The notes under the pieces were generated by a model. The model searched no databases. It was not told where the DNA came from and was given only the letters and a program-made list of their open reading frames with translations. Both the position numbers and the translations under genes were made by a program. A DNA stretch of 40,321 nt from Mycolicibacterium iranicum (lineage in GTDB: Bacteria; Actinomycetota; Actinomycetes; Mycobacteriales; Mycobacteriaceae): positions 1 to 40,321 of the forward strand of contig NZ_LWCS01000048.1 of the NCBI RefSeq assembly GCF_001650495.1, written 5' to 3'. Positions within the stretch are counted from its first letter, which is position 1, and the number at the start of each line of letters is the position of its first letter. Below are positions 1 to 8,060 of this stretch, in pieces.

Positions 1-795
1 GGTCAGGACCCCGACCCCTTCGGCGAGGCGCTGGACCCCGAGGGGCTGGTCACCCAAGCCCGCCGCATCGTCGACGAATACGGCTTCACCGCAATCAAAC
101 TCAAGGGCGGTGTATTCGCGCCCGAAGAGGAGATGGCTGGTATCGAGGCGCTGGCCCGTGCATTCCCCGGCACGCCGCTGCGGCTCGACCCGAACGCGGC
201 CTGGACCCCGCAGACATCGGTGAAGGTCGCCTCCGGACTGGCGGGCATTCTGGAATACCTGGAGGATCCGACACCGGGACTCGACGGCATGGCCGAGGTG
301 GCCGCGCAGTCCCCGATGCCGCTGGCAACCAACATGTGCGTCGTCGCGTTCGACCAGCTGGCGCCCGCCGTAGCGAAGGGGTCGGTGAAAGTCGTTCTCT
401 CAGACCATCACTACTGGGGTGGCCTGCAGAGATCCCGGCTGCTGGCCGGGATCTGCGACACCTTCGGGCTCGGCCTGTCGATGCACTCGAACTCACATCT
501 GGGCATCAGCCTGGCCGCGATGGTGCACCTGGCCGGCGCCACGCCGAACCTCACCTACGCCTGCGACACGCACTGGCCGTGGAAGACCGAGGACGTCGTC
601 AAGCACGGTGCGCTGACATTCGTCGACGGCTCCGTTCCGGTGCCCACCGCGCCCGGGCTCGGTGTCGAGATCGACGAGGACGCACTCGACGCGCTGCACG
701 AGCAATACGTCCGCTGCGGCATCCGAGACCGCGACGACACCGGTTACATGCGCACCGTCGACCCCTCGTTCGAGGTGGCCAGTCCGCGCTGGTGA
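1..795 (+). CDS. Enolase-superfamily dehydratase, glucarate dehydratase-like (5' end outside window)
   Basis: This is the C-terminal 264 residues of an enolase-superfamily (MR/MLE) acid-sugar dehydratase; the reading frame is open from base 1, so the start lies upstream. The visible barrel carries the catalytic set of the glucarate dehydratase branch: IKLKGG with the Lys-x-Lys pair at fragment residues 33 and 35, the metal ligand in RLDPNAAW, the second ligand in YLEDPT, LATNM, and the general-base His in MHSNSHLGIS. The family abstracts a proton alpha to a carboxylate and eliminates water. It is a paralogue of the complete GudD at 23087-24424 but clearly diverged: it has LATNMCVVA where GudD has TATNMIAT, and a different C-terminal tail. 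Its substrate therefore need not be D-glucarate. A LysR regulator follows on the same strand. Family assignment is firm; substrate is unknown. Confidence 0.9.
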   Translation, partial: GQDPDPFGEALDPEGLVTQARRIVDEYGFTAIKLKGGVFAPEEEMAGIEALARAFPGTPLRLDPNAAWTPQTSVKVASGLAGILEYLEDPTPGLDGMAEVAAQSPMPLATNMCVVAFDQLAPAVAKGSVKVVLSDHHYWGGLQRSRLLAGICDTFGLGLSMHSNSHLGISLAAMVHLAGATPNLTYACDTHWPWKTEDVVKHGALTFVDGSVPVPTAPGLGVEIDEDALDALHEQYVRCGIRDRDDTGYMRTVDPSFEVASPRW

Positions 796-823
796 ATTCG
801 GCCCAGGGCCACGCCGGTGGTCC

Positions 824-829
824 TACGGT
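824..829 (+). promoter_or_regulatory. Leaderless -10 box (TACGGT) for the DUF385 gene
   Basis: TACGGT fits the TANNNT -10 pattern and is followed by exactly six bases before the ATG at 836. Transcription would start at or next to the start codon. No ribosome binding site precedes this ATG, which agrees with a leaderless mRNA as is common in mycobacteria. Confidence 0.5.
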
Positions 830-835
830 TGGGGC

Positions 836-1315
836 ATGACAGATCAGCCGGCCATCGACGCCGCACACCCACCGGACGCCATGCTGTCGGTGCTCAACCC
901 CGCCCTGAAAGTTCTGCTGAAGACCCCGCTGGGCGGACTCATCGGTGACTTCATGCTCGTCAGCTTCACCGGCCGCAAGTCCGGCAAGAAATACTCCACC
1001 CCGGTGAGCGCCCACCATCTCGACGGCGGTCTCTACGTGATCCTCGAAGCGCAGTGGAAGCACAACTTCCGCGGCGGCGCCGATGCGCAGGTGTCGTTCC
1101 GCGGTAAGACCCGAACGATGCGGGGTGAGCTCGTCACCGACAAGGCGACCGTTGCCGAGATCTGCGACCGAGTCGCCACGTCCTACGGCGCCAAGAAGGC
1201 GCAGCGCCAAATGGGCATGAAGTTCCGCGACGACCGTCTGCCCACCGTGGCGGAATGGACGGATGCAGCCGACCGGCTGAAGATCGCGGCGATCAAGCTG
1301 GCGCCGAAAACCTGA
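836..1315 (+). CDS. Nitroreductase/DUF385 family deazaflavin (F420)-dependent protein
   Basis: A 159-residue protein of the Ddn/DUF385 split-barrel family, whose members bind the deazaflavin cofactor F420 or related flavins and reduce small molecules. The family signature FTGRKSGKKYSTPV lies about residues 42-55, followed by the beta-barrel stretch GGLYVILEAQWKHNF. It has no signal peptide, so it is probably cytosolic or membrane-associated. The start at 836 is chosen because MTDQPAID begins the conserved protein and a -10 box sits six bases upstream. A longer in-frame extension upstream overlaps the enolase end and looks spurious. A second member of the family lies at 39606-40031. The physiological substrate cannot be read from the sequence. 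Confidence 0.85.
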   Translation: MTDQPAIDAAHPPDAMLSVLNPALKVLLKTPLGGLIGDFMLVSFTGRKSGKKYSTPVSAHHLDGGLYVILEAQWKHNFRGGADAQVSFRGKTRTMRGELVTDKATVAEICDRVATSYGAKKAQRQMGMKFRDDRLPTVAEWTDAADRLKIAAIKLAPKT

Positions 1316-1388
1316 CCCGGCCCAATACCAGCGCGGGCTCGGTGGCGTAGCGGCGAAAAAGTCGGGGGCTGACCTGTCACGTCGCGAC

Positions 1389-1394
1389 TAGACT
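1389..1394 (+). promoter_or_regulatory. Candidate -10 box (TAGACT) and 22-bp-spaced repeats upstream of the LysR gene
   Basis: TAGACT lies about 50 bases upstream of the LysR start. The octamer ACGTCGCG occurs on either side of it, at 1379-1386 and 1401-1408, exactly 22 bases apart (two helical turns), which could be a regulator contact pattern. This is only a pattern match. Confidence 0.3.
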
Positions 1395-1443
1395 CATTCA
1401 ACGTCGCGTCCACGCGGCCTCGTGTCATGCGTGAGGTGCATCG

Positions 1444-2367
1444 GTGTTCTCGCTAGCCCGGCTGTCCTGCTTCGTCGCCGTCGCCGAAGAACTGCACTTC
1501 GGCCGTGCCGCCGAGCGTCTGCACATGACGCAGCCGCCGCTGTCGCGCCAGGTGCAGCAGCTGGAGAACGAACTGGGTGTGCAGCTGATCGACCGCACCA
1601 CCCGGACGGTCACGCTGACCCCGGCGGGTGCGGCGTTCCTACCCGACGCGCGGCGCATCCTGCAGCTGGCCGAGGGGGCCGCGCAGACCGTCAAACGCAT
1701 CCCCGCCGGCGACCTCGGCACCGTCGTCGTCGGCTTCACCGCGGCGTCGGCGCACGCCGTGCTGCCCCGGCTGCTGGAGCGCATGCGGGAGCGGCTGCCC
1801 GACGTGAAGCTCGATCTGCGCGAGATGGTCACCGCGGCGCAGATCGAAGGGTTGATGACCGGCGAGCTGGACCTGGGCATGGCGCGTCCACCGCTGAAGC
1901 GACCCGGGTTGGTGTCGCGGCCGCTGTTGCACGAGCAGTTGATCGCGGCGCTGCCCGCCGGGCATCCACTGGCCGACATGTCCCGGCAGCTGACCCTCAC
2001 CGACCTCGACGGCCAGGACGTCATCATGTATTCGCCGGTGCAGGCGCGCTACTTCAACGAGTTGCTGATCTCGACGTTCACCATCGCGGGGGCCACGCCA
2101 CGGTATGTGCAGTACGTGACGCAGGTGCACACAATGCTGGTGCTCGTGCGTTCCGGCATCGGCATCGCGCTGGTGCCCGCGTCTGCGGCGACCCTGCATC
2201 CCGAAGGCGTGACGTTCCGGTCGATCGGCGCGTTCCGGGAGCGCCCCGTCGAGCTCGACGCGGTGTGGCGCGGCGACTCGACGAACCCCGCTCTGCTGCG
2301 GGTGCTCAAAGATGTTCTGCCGCAGCAGGAGTGGACGACCGACGACCTGGTGGACAGCGTCGACTAG
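1444..2367 (+). CDS. LysR-family transcriptional regulator
   Basis: A 307-residue LysR-type regulator of normal family length. The N-terminal winged helix-turn-helix occupies about residues 1-60 (FVAVAEELHFGRAAERLHMT, QPPLSRQVQQLENELG, then the wing with RTTRTVTLTPAG). The inducer-binding domain follows from about residue 88 (GTVVVGFTAASAH). It would bind DNA as a dimer or tetramer and respond to a small effector, often an aromatic or organic acid. The GTG start at 1444 has GTGAGG a few bases upstream and gives the canonical MFSLARLSCF N-terminus. It lies downstream of the enolase and DUF385 genes on the same strand, so it may control the acid-sugar enzyme before it. It converges on phoD across a palindromic element. 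Confidence 0.9.
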   Translation: MFSLARLSCFVAVAEELHFGRAAERLHMTQPPLSRQVQQLENELGVQLIDRTTRTVTLTPAGAAFLPDARRILQLAEGAAQTVKRIPAGDLGTVVVGFTAASAHAVLPRLLERMRERLPDVKLDLREMVTAAQIEGLMTGELDLGMARPPLKRPGLVSRPLLHEQLIAALPAGHPLADMSRQLTLTDLDGQDVIMYSPVQARYFNELLISTFTIAGATPRYVQYVTQVHTMLVLVRSGIGIALVPASAATLHPEGVTFRSIGAFRERPVELDAVWRGDSTNPALLRVLKDVLPQQEWTTDDLVDSVD

Positions 2368-2372
2368 GGCTC

Positions 2373-2436
2373 TGCCGAAACTGAATCCACGCACGGCCTC
2401 ACTGGAACTTTCGCCGCGAAGTTTCGGTTTCGGCGA
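2373..2436. repeat. Degenerate palindromic element between convergent genes
   Basis: TGCCGAAACTGAA on the left and TTCGGTTTCGGCG on the right form an imperfect inverted repeat in the short gap between the convergent LysR and phoD genes. The outer GCCGAAACTG matches the outer arm of the much better preserved palindrome at 25397-25459. I read it as a decayed copy of the same dispersed element, possibly acting as a bidirectional terminator. Confidence 0.55.
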
Positions 2437-2439
2437 TGG

Positions 2440-3954
2440 TCAGGTGAGCTGGGCGACGCCGTCGGGGATGACGAACGACTTGCCCGTCTGCACCGGTGCA
2501 CCGGGGCGGGTGACGTAGGGGACGGTCCGGAAGTCGGCCGTCACCTGTTCGGGGGCGATGCGGGTCCGGACGTAACCGCGGCGGTTGCTGAAGTACTTCA
2601 CGTGAGGGTTCTCGGGCAGAATCGCCGCGGTGTCCTCGCGGGTGTCACCACCGTCCCCGCCGGACGAGATCGACGTCGTCACCAATTCCGTTGCAATCGT
2701 TGGACCTCCACGGTGACTGATCTCGGCGGCCCAGTGCGAATGCACGTCGCCGGTCAACACCACCGCATTGCGGACGGGTGAGTCGACGAGGCCCGCGATG
2801 ATCCGCTCGCGGTTGGCGACGTAGCCGTCCCACGCGTCGGGATTGACACCGGTCGCCGGTCCCTCGACCAGTTCGACACCGGCGAAGAAGACCTGCTGCC
2901 CGAGAAGGTCCCAGCGTGCCCTTGATTCGCGAAAACCGTTGAGCAGCCAGCGTTCCTGCTCCACACCGGTCAGCGTGGCCGACGGGTCGAGCCGTCCGGC
3001 GCAGTCGGCGCGGAACTTGTCACCGCATGGCTGGTCGGTGCGGTACTGGCGGGTGTCGAGCATGTGGAAAGTCGCCAACTGACCCCAGCCGACGCGGCGA
3101 TAGAGCTGCATGTCGATGCCCCGCGGGATCGCCGACGACCGCAGTGGCATGTTCTCGTAGTACGCCTGCAGCGCTGCGGCACGGCGGGCCAGAAACTCGG
3201 GCTGGGGCTTCTCCGGGATTTCGTCGGCCCAATTGTTCTCCAGCTCGTGATCATCGAAGACCACCAGCCACGGCGCCGCGGCATGAGCCGCCTGCAGATC
3301 GGGATCAGACTTGTACTGCGCGTACCGCTGTCGGTAGTTGGCCAGCGTGACGGTCTCCGGTCCTACGTGCGCACGGACACCGCCGTCGCGCGGACCGTAC
3401 TCGTACTGGTAGTCGCCGAGCTGCAGGACCAGATCCGGATCCTCCTCTGCCAGATGGCGATACGCGGTGAACCAGCCCTGCTCGAAATGCGAGCAGGACG
3501 CGAAGCACATCGTCATCGGAGCCAACGACGTCGCGTCGGGTGCGGTGCGGGTGCGCCCCGCCGGAGAAATGTCACCGCCTGTACGGAAGCGGTAGAAGTA
3601 CTCGGCGCCGGGATTCAGACCTGAGAGTTCGACGTGCACACTGTGCGCGGATTCGGGGGTGGCGGTGACGACGCCGCGCTGCGCGATGCGGGTGAAGGCC
3701 TCGTCGTCGGCGACCTCCCACTCGACGTCGACGGCACGCGCAGGCATCCCTCCGAGCCCGTCGTCGGCCAGGGGGTCGGGCGCGAGCCGGGTCCACAGCA
3801 CCACTCCGTCGGAGGCGGGTTCGCCGGAGGCGACCCCCAGGGTGAACGGATCGGCGGGGATCGGCGTGCGGACCTGCGGTGAGCACCCCAGAAGAGGCAG
3901 AGCCGCAAGACCCGCTGCTCCTTTGAGGACCGTGCGACGGCTGACGTGTGGCAC
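2440..3954 (-). CDS. phoD: PhoD-type alkaline phosphatase/phosphodiesterase, Tat-exported
   Basis: A 504-residue PhoD-family metallophosphatase that releases phosphate from phosphomono- or phosphodiesters outside the membrane. The N-terminus has a twin-arginine signal (SRRTVLKG, residues 5-12), followed by LPLLGC with Cys24, a plausible lipobox, so it may be a Tat lipoprotein. An N-terminal fibronectin-like PhoD domain (about 38-135) precedes the metallophosphatase domain. That domain shows FASCSHFEQGW, LQLGDYQYEYG, VFDDHELENNW and VVLTGDVHSHW, which carry the Fe/Ca-binding Asp, His and Cys residues of the family. The start is GTG at 3954. No Pho box was seen upstream, although the window also holds pstSCAB. 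It converges on LysR. Confidence 0.92.
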   Translation of the reverse strand: MPHVSRRTVLKGAAGLAALPLLGCSPQVRTPIPADPFTLGVASGEPASDGVVLWTRLAPDPLADDGLGGMPARAVDVEWEVADDEAFTRIAQRGVVTATPESAHSVHVELSGLNPGAEYFYRFRTGGDISPAGRTRTAPDATSLAPMTMCFASCSHFEQGWFTAYRHLAEEDPDLVLQLGDYQYEYGPRDGGVRAHVGPETVTLANYRQRYAQYKSDPDLQAAHAAAPWLVVFDDHELENNWADEIPEKPQPEFLARRAAALQAYYENMPLRSSAIPRGIDMQLYRRVGWGQLATFHMLDTRQYRTDQPCGDKFRADCAGRLDPSATLTGVEQERWLLNGFRESRARWDLLGQQVFFAGVELVEGPATGVNPDAWDGYVANRERIIAGLVDSPVRNAVVLTGDVHSHWAAEISHRGGPTIATELVTTSISSGGDGGDTREDTAAILPENPHVKYFSNRRGYVRTRIAPEQVTADFRTVPYVTRPGAPVQTGKSFVIPDGVAQLT

Positions 3955-4019
3955 CGATCCATAGTGCCAGCGCCCGGGGTTGCCTCGAGACGACAGTTTG
4001 GTGTCACCCAGGTGTTTTC

Positions 4020-4043
4020 ATGCGTAAATGCACTTATGCACAT
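4020..4043 (+). promoter_or_regulatory. Three tandem ATGC-N4 octamers upstream of the Cys-rich small gene
   Basis: ATGCGTAA, ATGCACTT and ATGCACAT are consecutive octamers, and the last two also form the dyad TGCA-CTTA-TGCA. They sit about 48 bases upstream of the small-gene start and next to a possible -10 box (TAGCCT, 4057-4062). This could be a metal-repressor site, but it matches no box I can name. Confidence 0.3.
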
Positions 4044-4090
4044 GAAGCGATGGGTCTAGCCTACGAAACAGGTCGACAAAGGAGTCCGCT

Positions 4091-4228
4091 ATGAAACCCT
4101 CACGCCGTGGCGACGATCACAAGATCTCCGAAAAGCTGATGCACAAGGGCTGCCGCTGCCACTGTGCAGGCTGCAAGTCCGAGGGCCACTGCCACAACAT
4201 CGCCGCCGGCTGCAACGTCCCGCGGTAA
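4091..4228 (+). CDS. Small Cys/His-rich putative metal-binding protein (45 aa)
   Basis: An unlisted 45-codon gene. It has a strong ribosome binding site (AAAGGAG, eight bases from ATG) and coding-like third-position GC. The second half holds six cysteines and four histidines: GCRCHCAGCK (Cys21, 23, 25, 28), then GHCHN (Cys34), then GCN (Cys41). The C-x-C-x-C-x2-C cluster resembles metallothioneins and other thiolate metal-binding peptides. The sequence does not match MymT as I remember it, so I give no name. It has no signal peptide and would act in the cytosol, probably buffering Cu, Zn or a similar metal. It stands alone between phoD (divergent) and the convergent LuxR-type gene 18 bases downstream. 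Confidence 0.75.
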   Translation: MKPSRRGDDHKISEKLMHKGCRCHCAGCKSEGHCHNIAAGCNVPR

Positions 4229-4246
4229 ACCTCGTTCCCCAGGCTC

Positions 4247-7048
4247 TCAGGGCAGCGGCAGCTCCCTGAGTTGTCGGCGAGAGGTGATGCCGAGTTTCCG
4301 GAAGATGTTCCTCAGGTGCGCCTCTATCGTCCGCGGGCTCAGAAAGAGCTGCTCACCCACCTCACGCGACGTTGCCCCGGTCGCGACGAGTCGCGCGATG
4401 GTCTGCTCCTGGGCGGTGAGCGCGTCGCTGGGTTGGGAGGTGCGCTTGCGTGCGCGTTCGCCGGTTGCGCGTAGCTCGCGGGCAGCGCGGGCGGCGAACG
4501 GCTCGGCACCCATCCTGGACAGCAGCCCATGAGCGGTGCGGAGCTCGTCGCGTGCCTCGCTGCGGCGGCCCTCCCGGCGTAGCCACTCACCGAAGACGAG
4601 GTGGGTGCGGGCGAGAAATGCATTCATCCGGCACTGCTGCAGCCGCTCGATCGCTTCCCGATAGAGCTCCTCTGCTTGCCCGCCGGTGCTGGTCAGCGCT
4701 CGCGAGCGCGCAGCGACACCGAGTGCCCACTCGGTACCGCCGGCCCTCGCTCTCATACTGAGTTCTTCCATGGCTCGACAGGCGGATTCCGTATCGCCGG
4801 CACGGATGGCCGCCTCGACGAGCTCGTGGAGTGCCTGCCACCTGATCGCTGGTTCGTAGGTGTCACATGCTTGTGACGCGGCCTTCTGTGCTGCCGGATA
4901 AATACCGCGGCCGTTGTGCAGCACCGCCATCGCAACCAGGGACACCGTGGCCTCGATACCCCGCGTGCGTTCTCCGGCCTCGCCGCCGCCGGTGTCATAC
5001 CGATCGTCGGCCTCCGGTTCGACCCCACGCCATGCGCCAAGGTATCTGTGCGCGAAGTTCATCGGCGCTGCGCCCGAAACCTGCGATATCACCGCCGCTT
5101 CATCCGCCAACTCGGTGGCGAGCGCAAGCTCACCGGTGTAGACCCGTGCACACGCCGACACAAGCAACGCAGCCGGTAGCGTGGCCAGCGCGCCGGCTTC
5201 GCGCGCGTACCACACGTAGCGGTCGGCCAGCTCGATGGTCAGTTCATCCTCGAACAGCCCGATAGCGGTCCGTGTCGCCAGCCACAGCCAGTCCCCGGCG
5301 TCACCGGCGCGAGTGGCCTCGATCGGGAATTCGTGCTCGCGGAACGCTTCCAGAGCCCGCCTGAGGACGGGTACGCCGGCTTCGAATCCATCGGTGTGCA
5401 CAGCCACCAACCCGCTGAGCAGCAAATCCGCGGGGCCGGGCGCTCCACTCGGCGCCGGTGCGTCGCCGACGGCTTCGGCAATCTCCGGCAGGCCAGGGTC
5501 GACACCCGTACTCCCGGTGATGGTGGCCGCGTCGAAGGCCTGCAGGTAGGTCTCACGAGCGAGCGAAGGATCCAGAGGCGCCAACATACGAGCGGCACCC
5601 AACAGCATGCCCGGCACCTCGCTGCCTTGGGTGAGGTGAAAGGTGATTCGAGCGCGGAGCAGTTCCAGACGGGCGCGTTGCAGCGGGTCCAGTCGTCCGG
5701 TATCCAAACCGTCCAGCAACGCCAGGGCCGCCTCGGGCGCCCCGGCACAGTGCTCGGCGTGGGCGGCCTCCAGGGCACGTCTGGCCCGACGTGCGGGGTC
5801 CGGGGTCAGGTCGGTGGCGCGGCGGAGGAACGCGGCCGCGGCGCAGAACCCACCGCGGCACAGCGCGCGGTCGGCTGACCGCTCCAGGTCCGAGGCGGCC
5901 TCTTCGTCGGTGCCCAACACCGACTGCGCGCGATGCCACGCTCGACGGTCCGGGTCGGTGTGCGGGTCGGTGGCGGCAGCCAGGACGGCGTGGGCCCGCC
6001 GGTGTTCCGGCGCTGCGGCAGCTCGGTAAACCGCCGAGCGCACCAACGGATGGCGGAATCGAACTCGGGTGTCGATCTCAAGCAACCCTGCGGTCTCCGC
6101 AGGCGCGGCTGCCTCTCGGTCCAAACCCATGTGTTCGGCTGCGCGCCACAGCAGCATCGCGTCGCCGGTCGGCTCGGAAGCAGCCACCAGCAACAGCTGC
6201 CGCGTCTGCGCCGGGAGACTGTTAAAGCGCCGCGCAAAGTTGTCCTCGATTCGGCGCGGGACGCTCACGGCGTCGGGAAGTCCGAAGCCACCGGCCAACT
6301 GCAGGCTGCTGGGGAGCTCCAGCAGCGCCAACGGGTTCCCGCGCGCTTCGGCGACGATACGGTTGCGGACCCCTTCGTCGAGTGGCGCGGACACAGCTGT
6401 GTGCAACAACGCCCGAGCATCGGCCTCCCCCAACCCCTCCAGGCGTAACTCGGGCAAACCGGTCAGCGGGTCACCGGCGCTTTCGCCGGCGTCTCGCACC
6501 GCGAACATCAGCACCAACCGCTCGGCCCCCAACCTCCGTGCGACAAACGAAAGCACTTGCGCCGAGGCCTGATCCAGCCACTGAGCGTCGTCGACGAGGC
6601 ACAGCATCGGCCCTTCGTCGGACAGGAGGGTGAGGACGGCCAACCCGACCAGGAACCGATCCGGAGCGGCACCGGCTTGGCGACCCAACGCGACGCCGAG
6701 TGCGGTGCGCTGCGGGTCTGGCAGCGTCTCGGTGCGGTCGAGCAGCGGCGCGCACAGCTGATGCAAGCCGGCGAACGCGAACTGCGTTTCAGCTTCCACG
6801 CCGACCGCGGATTCCACCCGGATTCCCGATGCGACTGCGGTGTCGCGGGCGTACTGCAGCAGCGCAGTTTTTCCGATTCCCGCCTCCCCGCGCACCACGA
6901 GCACCCCGCTGCGCCCCGCGGCCGCGTCGGCCAGCAGCCGGTCGATTGCTTCACGCTCTGCGCGTCGGCCCAGCAGGCCGCTTTGCTGAGCCCGGGCGCG
7001 GGCCGACCTCTCCTGCGTCTGCACGGGAGGCTGCTCCACAACAGTCAC
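4247..7048 (-). CDS. Large LuxR-family ATPase regulator (LAL/MalT-like)
   Basis: A regulator of about 933 residues with an N-terminal AAA/NACHT-like ATPase and a C-terminal LuxR helix-turn-helix. Walker A is GEAGIGKT (about residues 54-61) and Walker B is LCLVDDAQWLD (about 149-159). A long alpha-helical middle rich in Ala, Glu and Arg probably forms TPR-like repeats. The last 60 residues are a GerE/LuxR domain (LTAQEQTIARLVATG, SPRTIEAHLRNIFRKLGI). Such proteins bind ATP and an inducer and then activate specific promoters. GTG at 7048 is preferred, with AGGGG eight bases upstream. A second in-frame GTG at 7090 would add 14 residues. The target genes are unknown. It is divergent from the TetR gene, with a shared 261-base intergenic region. 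Confidence 0.88.
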   Translation of the reverse strand: MTVVEQPPVQTQERSARARAQQSGLLGRRAEREAIDRLLADAAAGRSGVLVVRGEAGIGKTALLQYARDTAVASGIRVESAVGVEAETQFAFAGLHQLCAPLLDRTETLPDPQRTALGVALGRQAGAAPDRFLVGLAVLTLLSDEGPMLCLVDDAQWLDQASAQVLSFVARRLGAERLVLMFAVRDAGESAGDPLTGLPELRLEGLGEADARALLHTAVSAPLDEGVRNRIVAEARGNPLALLELPSSLQLAGGFGLPDAVSVPRRIEDNFARRFNSLPAQTRQLLLVAASEPTGDAMLLWRAAEHMGLDREAAAPAETAGLLEIDTRVRFRHPLVRSAVYRAAAAPEHRRAHAVLAAATDPHTDPDRRAWHRAQSVLGTDEEAASDLERSADRALCRGGFCAAAAFLRRATDLTPDPARRARRALEAAHAEHCAGAPEAALALLDGLDTGRLDPLQRARLELLRARITFHLTQGSEVPGMLLGAARMLAPLDPSLARETYLQAFDAATITGSTGVDPGLPEIAEAVGDAPAPSGAPGPADLLLSGLVAVHTDGFEAGVPVLRRALEAFREHEFPIEATRAGDAGDWLWLATRTAIGLFEDELTIELADRYVWYAREAGALATLPAALLVSACARVYTGELALATELADEAAVISQVSGAAPMNFAHRYLGAWRGVEPEADDRYDTGGGEAGERTRGIEATVSLVAMAVLHNGRGIYPAAQKAASQACDTYEPAIRWQALHELVEAAIRAGDTESACRAMEELSMRARAGGTEWALGVAARSRALTSTGGQAEELYREAIERLQQCRMNAFLARTHLVFGEWLRREGRRSEARDELRTAHGLLSRMGAEPFAARAARELRATGERARKRTSQPSDALTAQEQTIARLVATGATSREVGEQLFLSPRTIEAHLRNIFRKLGITSRRQLRELPLP

Positions 7049-7251
7049 CCTAGGACCCCTGACCCTCAGACACGCCGAGCCCGCAAACACTCTTCAGTTG
7101 GGGCGGTATGTCTCGTGGATCGACCTGTTCGACGGTCACGGGTTGGCATCCTCCTCCGAGACGGCGCCGTCCGTGCTGATCACTGACTTTGGAGCTCTGC
7201 CGGTGGCGCCGCGCCGACCCCCGAAACGATACGAGACGGTTCGCTTCGGGT

Positions 7252-7273
7252 CAATACGGACCGGACCGTATTG
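7252..7273. promoter_or_regulatory. Palindromic operator candidate for the TetR gene
   Basis: CAATACGG-N6-CCGTATTG is a perfect 8-bp inverted repeat with a CCGG centre, 22 bp in all. It sits just upstream of the -10 box of the TetR gene. The length and symmetry suit a TetR dimer, so autoregulation, and possibly control of the divergent LuxR-type gene, is likely. Confidence 0.6.
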
Positions 7274-7297
7274 CATCGACGAGCGCGGCTTCTCCCT

Positions 7298-7303
7298 TAC
7301 GGT
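7298..7303 (+). promoter_or_regulatory. Leaderless -10 box (TACGGT) for the TetR gene
   Basis: TACGGT is followed by six bases and then the ATG at 7310. The geometry is the same as at 824-829. It supports the ATG at 7310 over the in-frame TTG at 7271, and no ribosome binding site is present. Confidence 0.5.
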
Positions 7304-7309
7304 TGCGCT

Positions 7310-7870
7310 ATGCCTGCCAACCGCAACGAGCAATCGCGCCGTGCCATCCTGGACGCGGCCGTCGCGATGATCGGCGAGCTCGGGTACGACAAGATCTCGA
7401 TCGAGGCGATCGCCAGGCGGGCAGGCGTGAGCAAGCAGACCATCTATCGCTGGTGGCCGTCCAAAGGCGCAGTGATACTCGAAGCTGCGACCGAAAGCCT
7501 CAGCACCGTCGTCACTCTCGCTGATACCGGCGACATCGTCGCCGACATCCGAACCCAGCTCACCGCGATCCTCGAGTTGATCACGACCACCGGATTCGGA
7601 CCTGCGTATCGATGCCTGATCGCCGCCGGACAGTCCGACCCCGACCTACTCCGCGCCCTGTTCGACGAGATCATCGCACCCAACATCGAGGACTTCGGCG
7701 CCCGAACCGCCCTGGCACAGCAGCGCGGAGAGTTGCGCGCCGACGCGGACTGGCGCACGATGCGCGACCTGCTGTACGGAGTCGTCGAGTATCGGCTGGT
7801 TCATGCGATGCCACTCGAACCGGAATACATCGACAGGGTTCTGGAGATCGTGTTCCACGGAGCGCGCTGA
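7310..7870 (+). CDS. TetR-family transcriptional regulator
   Basis: A 186-residue TetR repressor. The N-terminal helix-turn-helix is clear at about residues 9-55 (ILDAAVAMIGELGYDKISI, EAIARRAGVSKQTIYRWW). The C-terminal ligand and dimer domain follows, with TTGFGPAYRCLIAAGQ and LLRALFDEI, resembling the TetR_C_11-type domain. The ATG start at 7310 is set by the conserved start of helix 1 and a leaderless -10 box. A perfect palindrome just upstream (7252-7273) is the likely operator. It is divergent from the LuxR-type regulator and lies 190 bases ahead of the sigma-factor operon, which it might also control. The ligand is unknown. Confidence 0.9.
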   Translation: MPANRNEQSRRAILDAAVAMIGELGYDKISIEAIARRAGVSKQTIYRWWPSKGAVILEAATESLSTVVTLADTGDIVADIRTQLTAILELITTTGFGPAYRCLIAAGQSDPDLLRALFDEIIAPNIEDFGARTALAQQRGELRADADWRTMRDLLYGVVEYRLVHAMPLEPEYIDRVLEIVFHGAR

Positions 7871-8060
7871 CCCTAGGTGCTCTCGCCGATGTGATCACCT
7901 ACAACGGCGACGGTCGGTGACTGCCGTACGTGATTTTCACCGACGCGAAGGGCGCGACGGCTCTGGCAACCTGAGGGCACGAAAGAAACCGGTTCCGCCG
8001 ACTCGCTCGAAGACTGCACACCATCGGTGAGACCCGGAAACCAACGGAAAGCCAACGACT

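Noticed and set aside
7136..7333. 65-codon minus-strand frame between the LuxR-type and TetR genes
   Set aside because: It covers the TetR operator and promoter, lacks a ribosome binding site and has no motif.
7960..7996. GGCAAC followed by CGGTT upstream of the SnoaL-ECF operon, considered as an ECF autoregulatory promoter
   Set aside because: The spacing does not fit GGAAT-N18-GTT or the usual ECF spacing, and the -35 part has a mismatch in the core.
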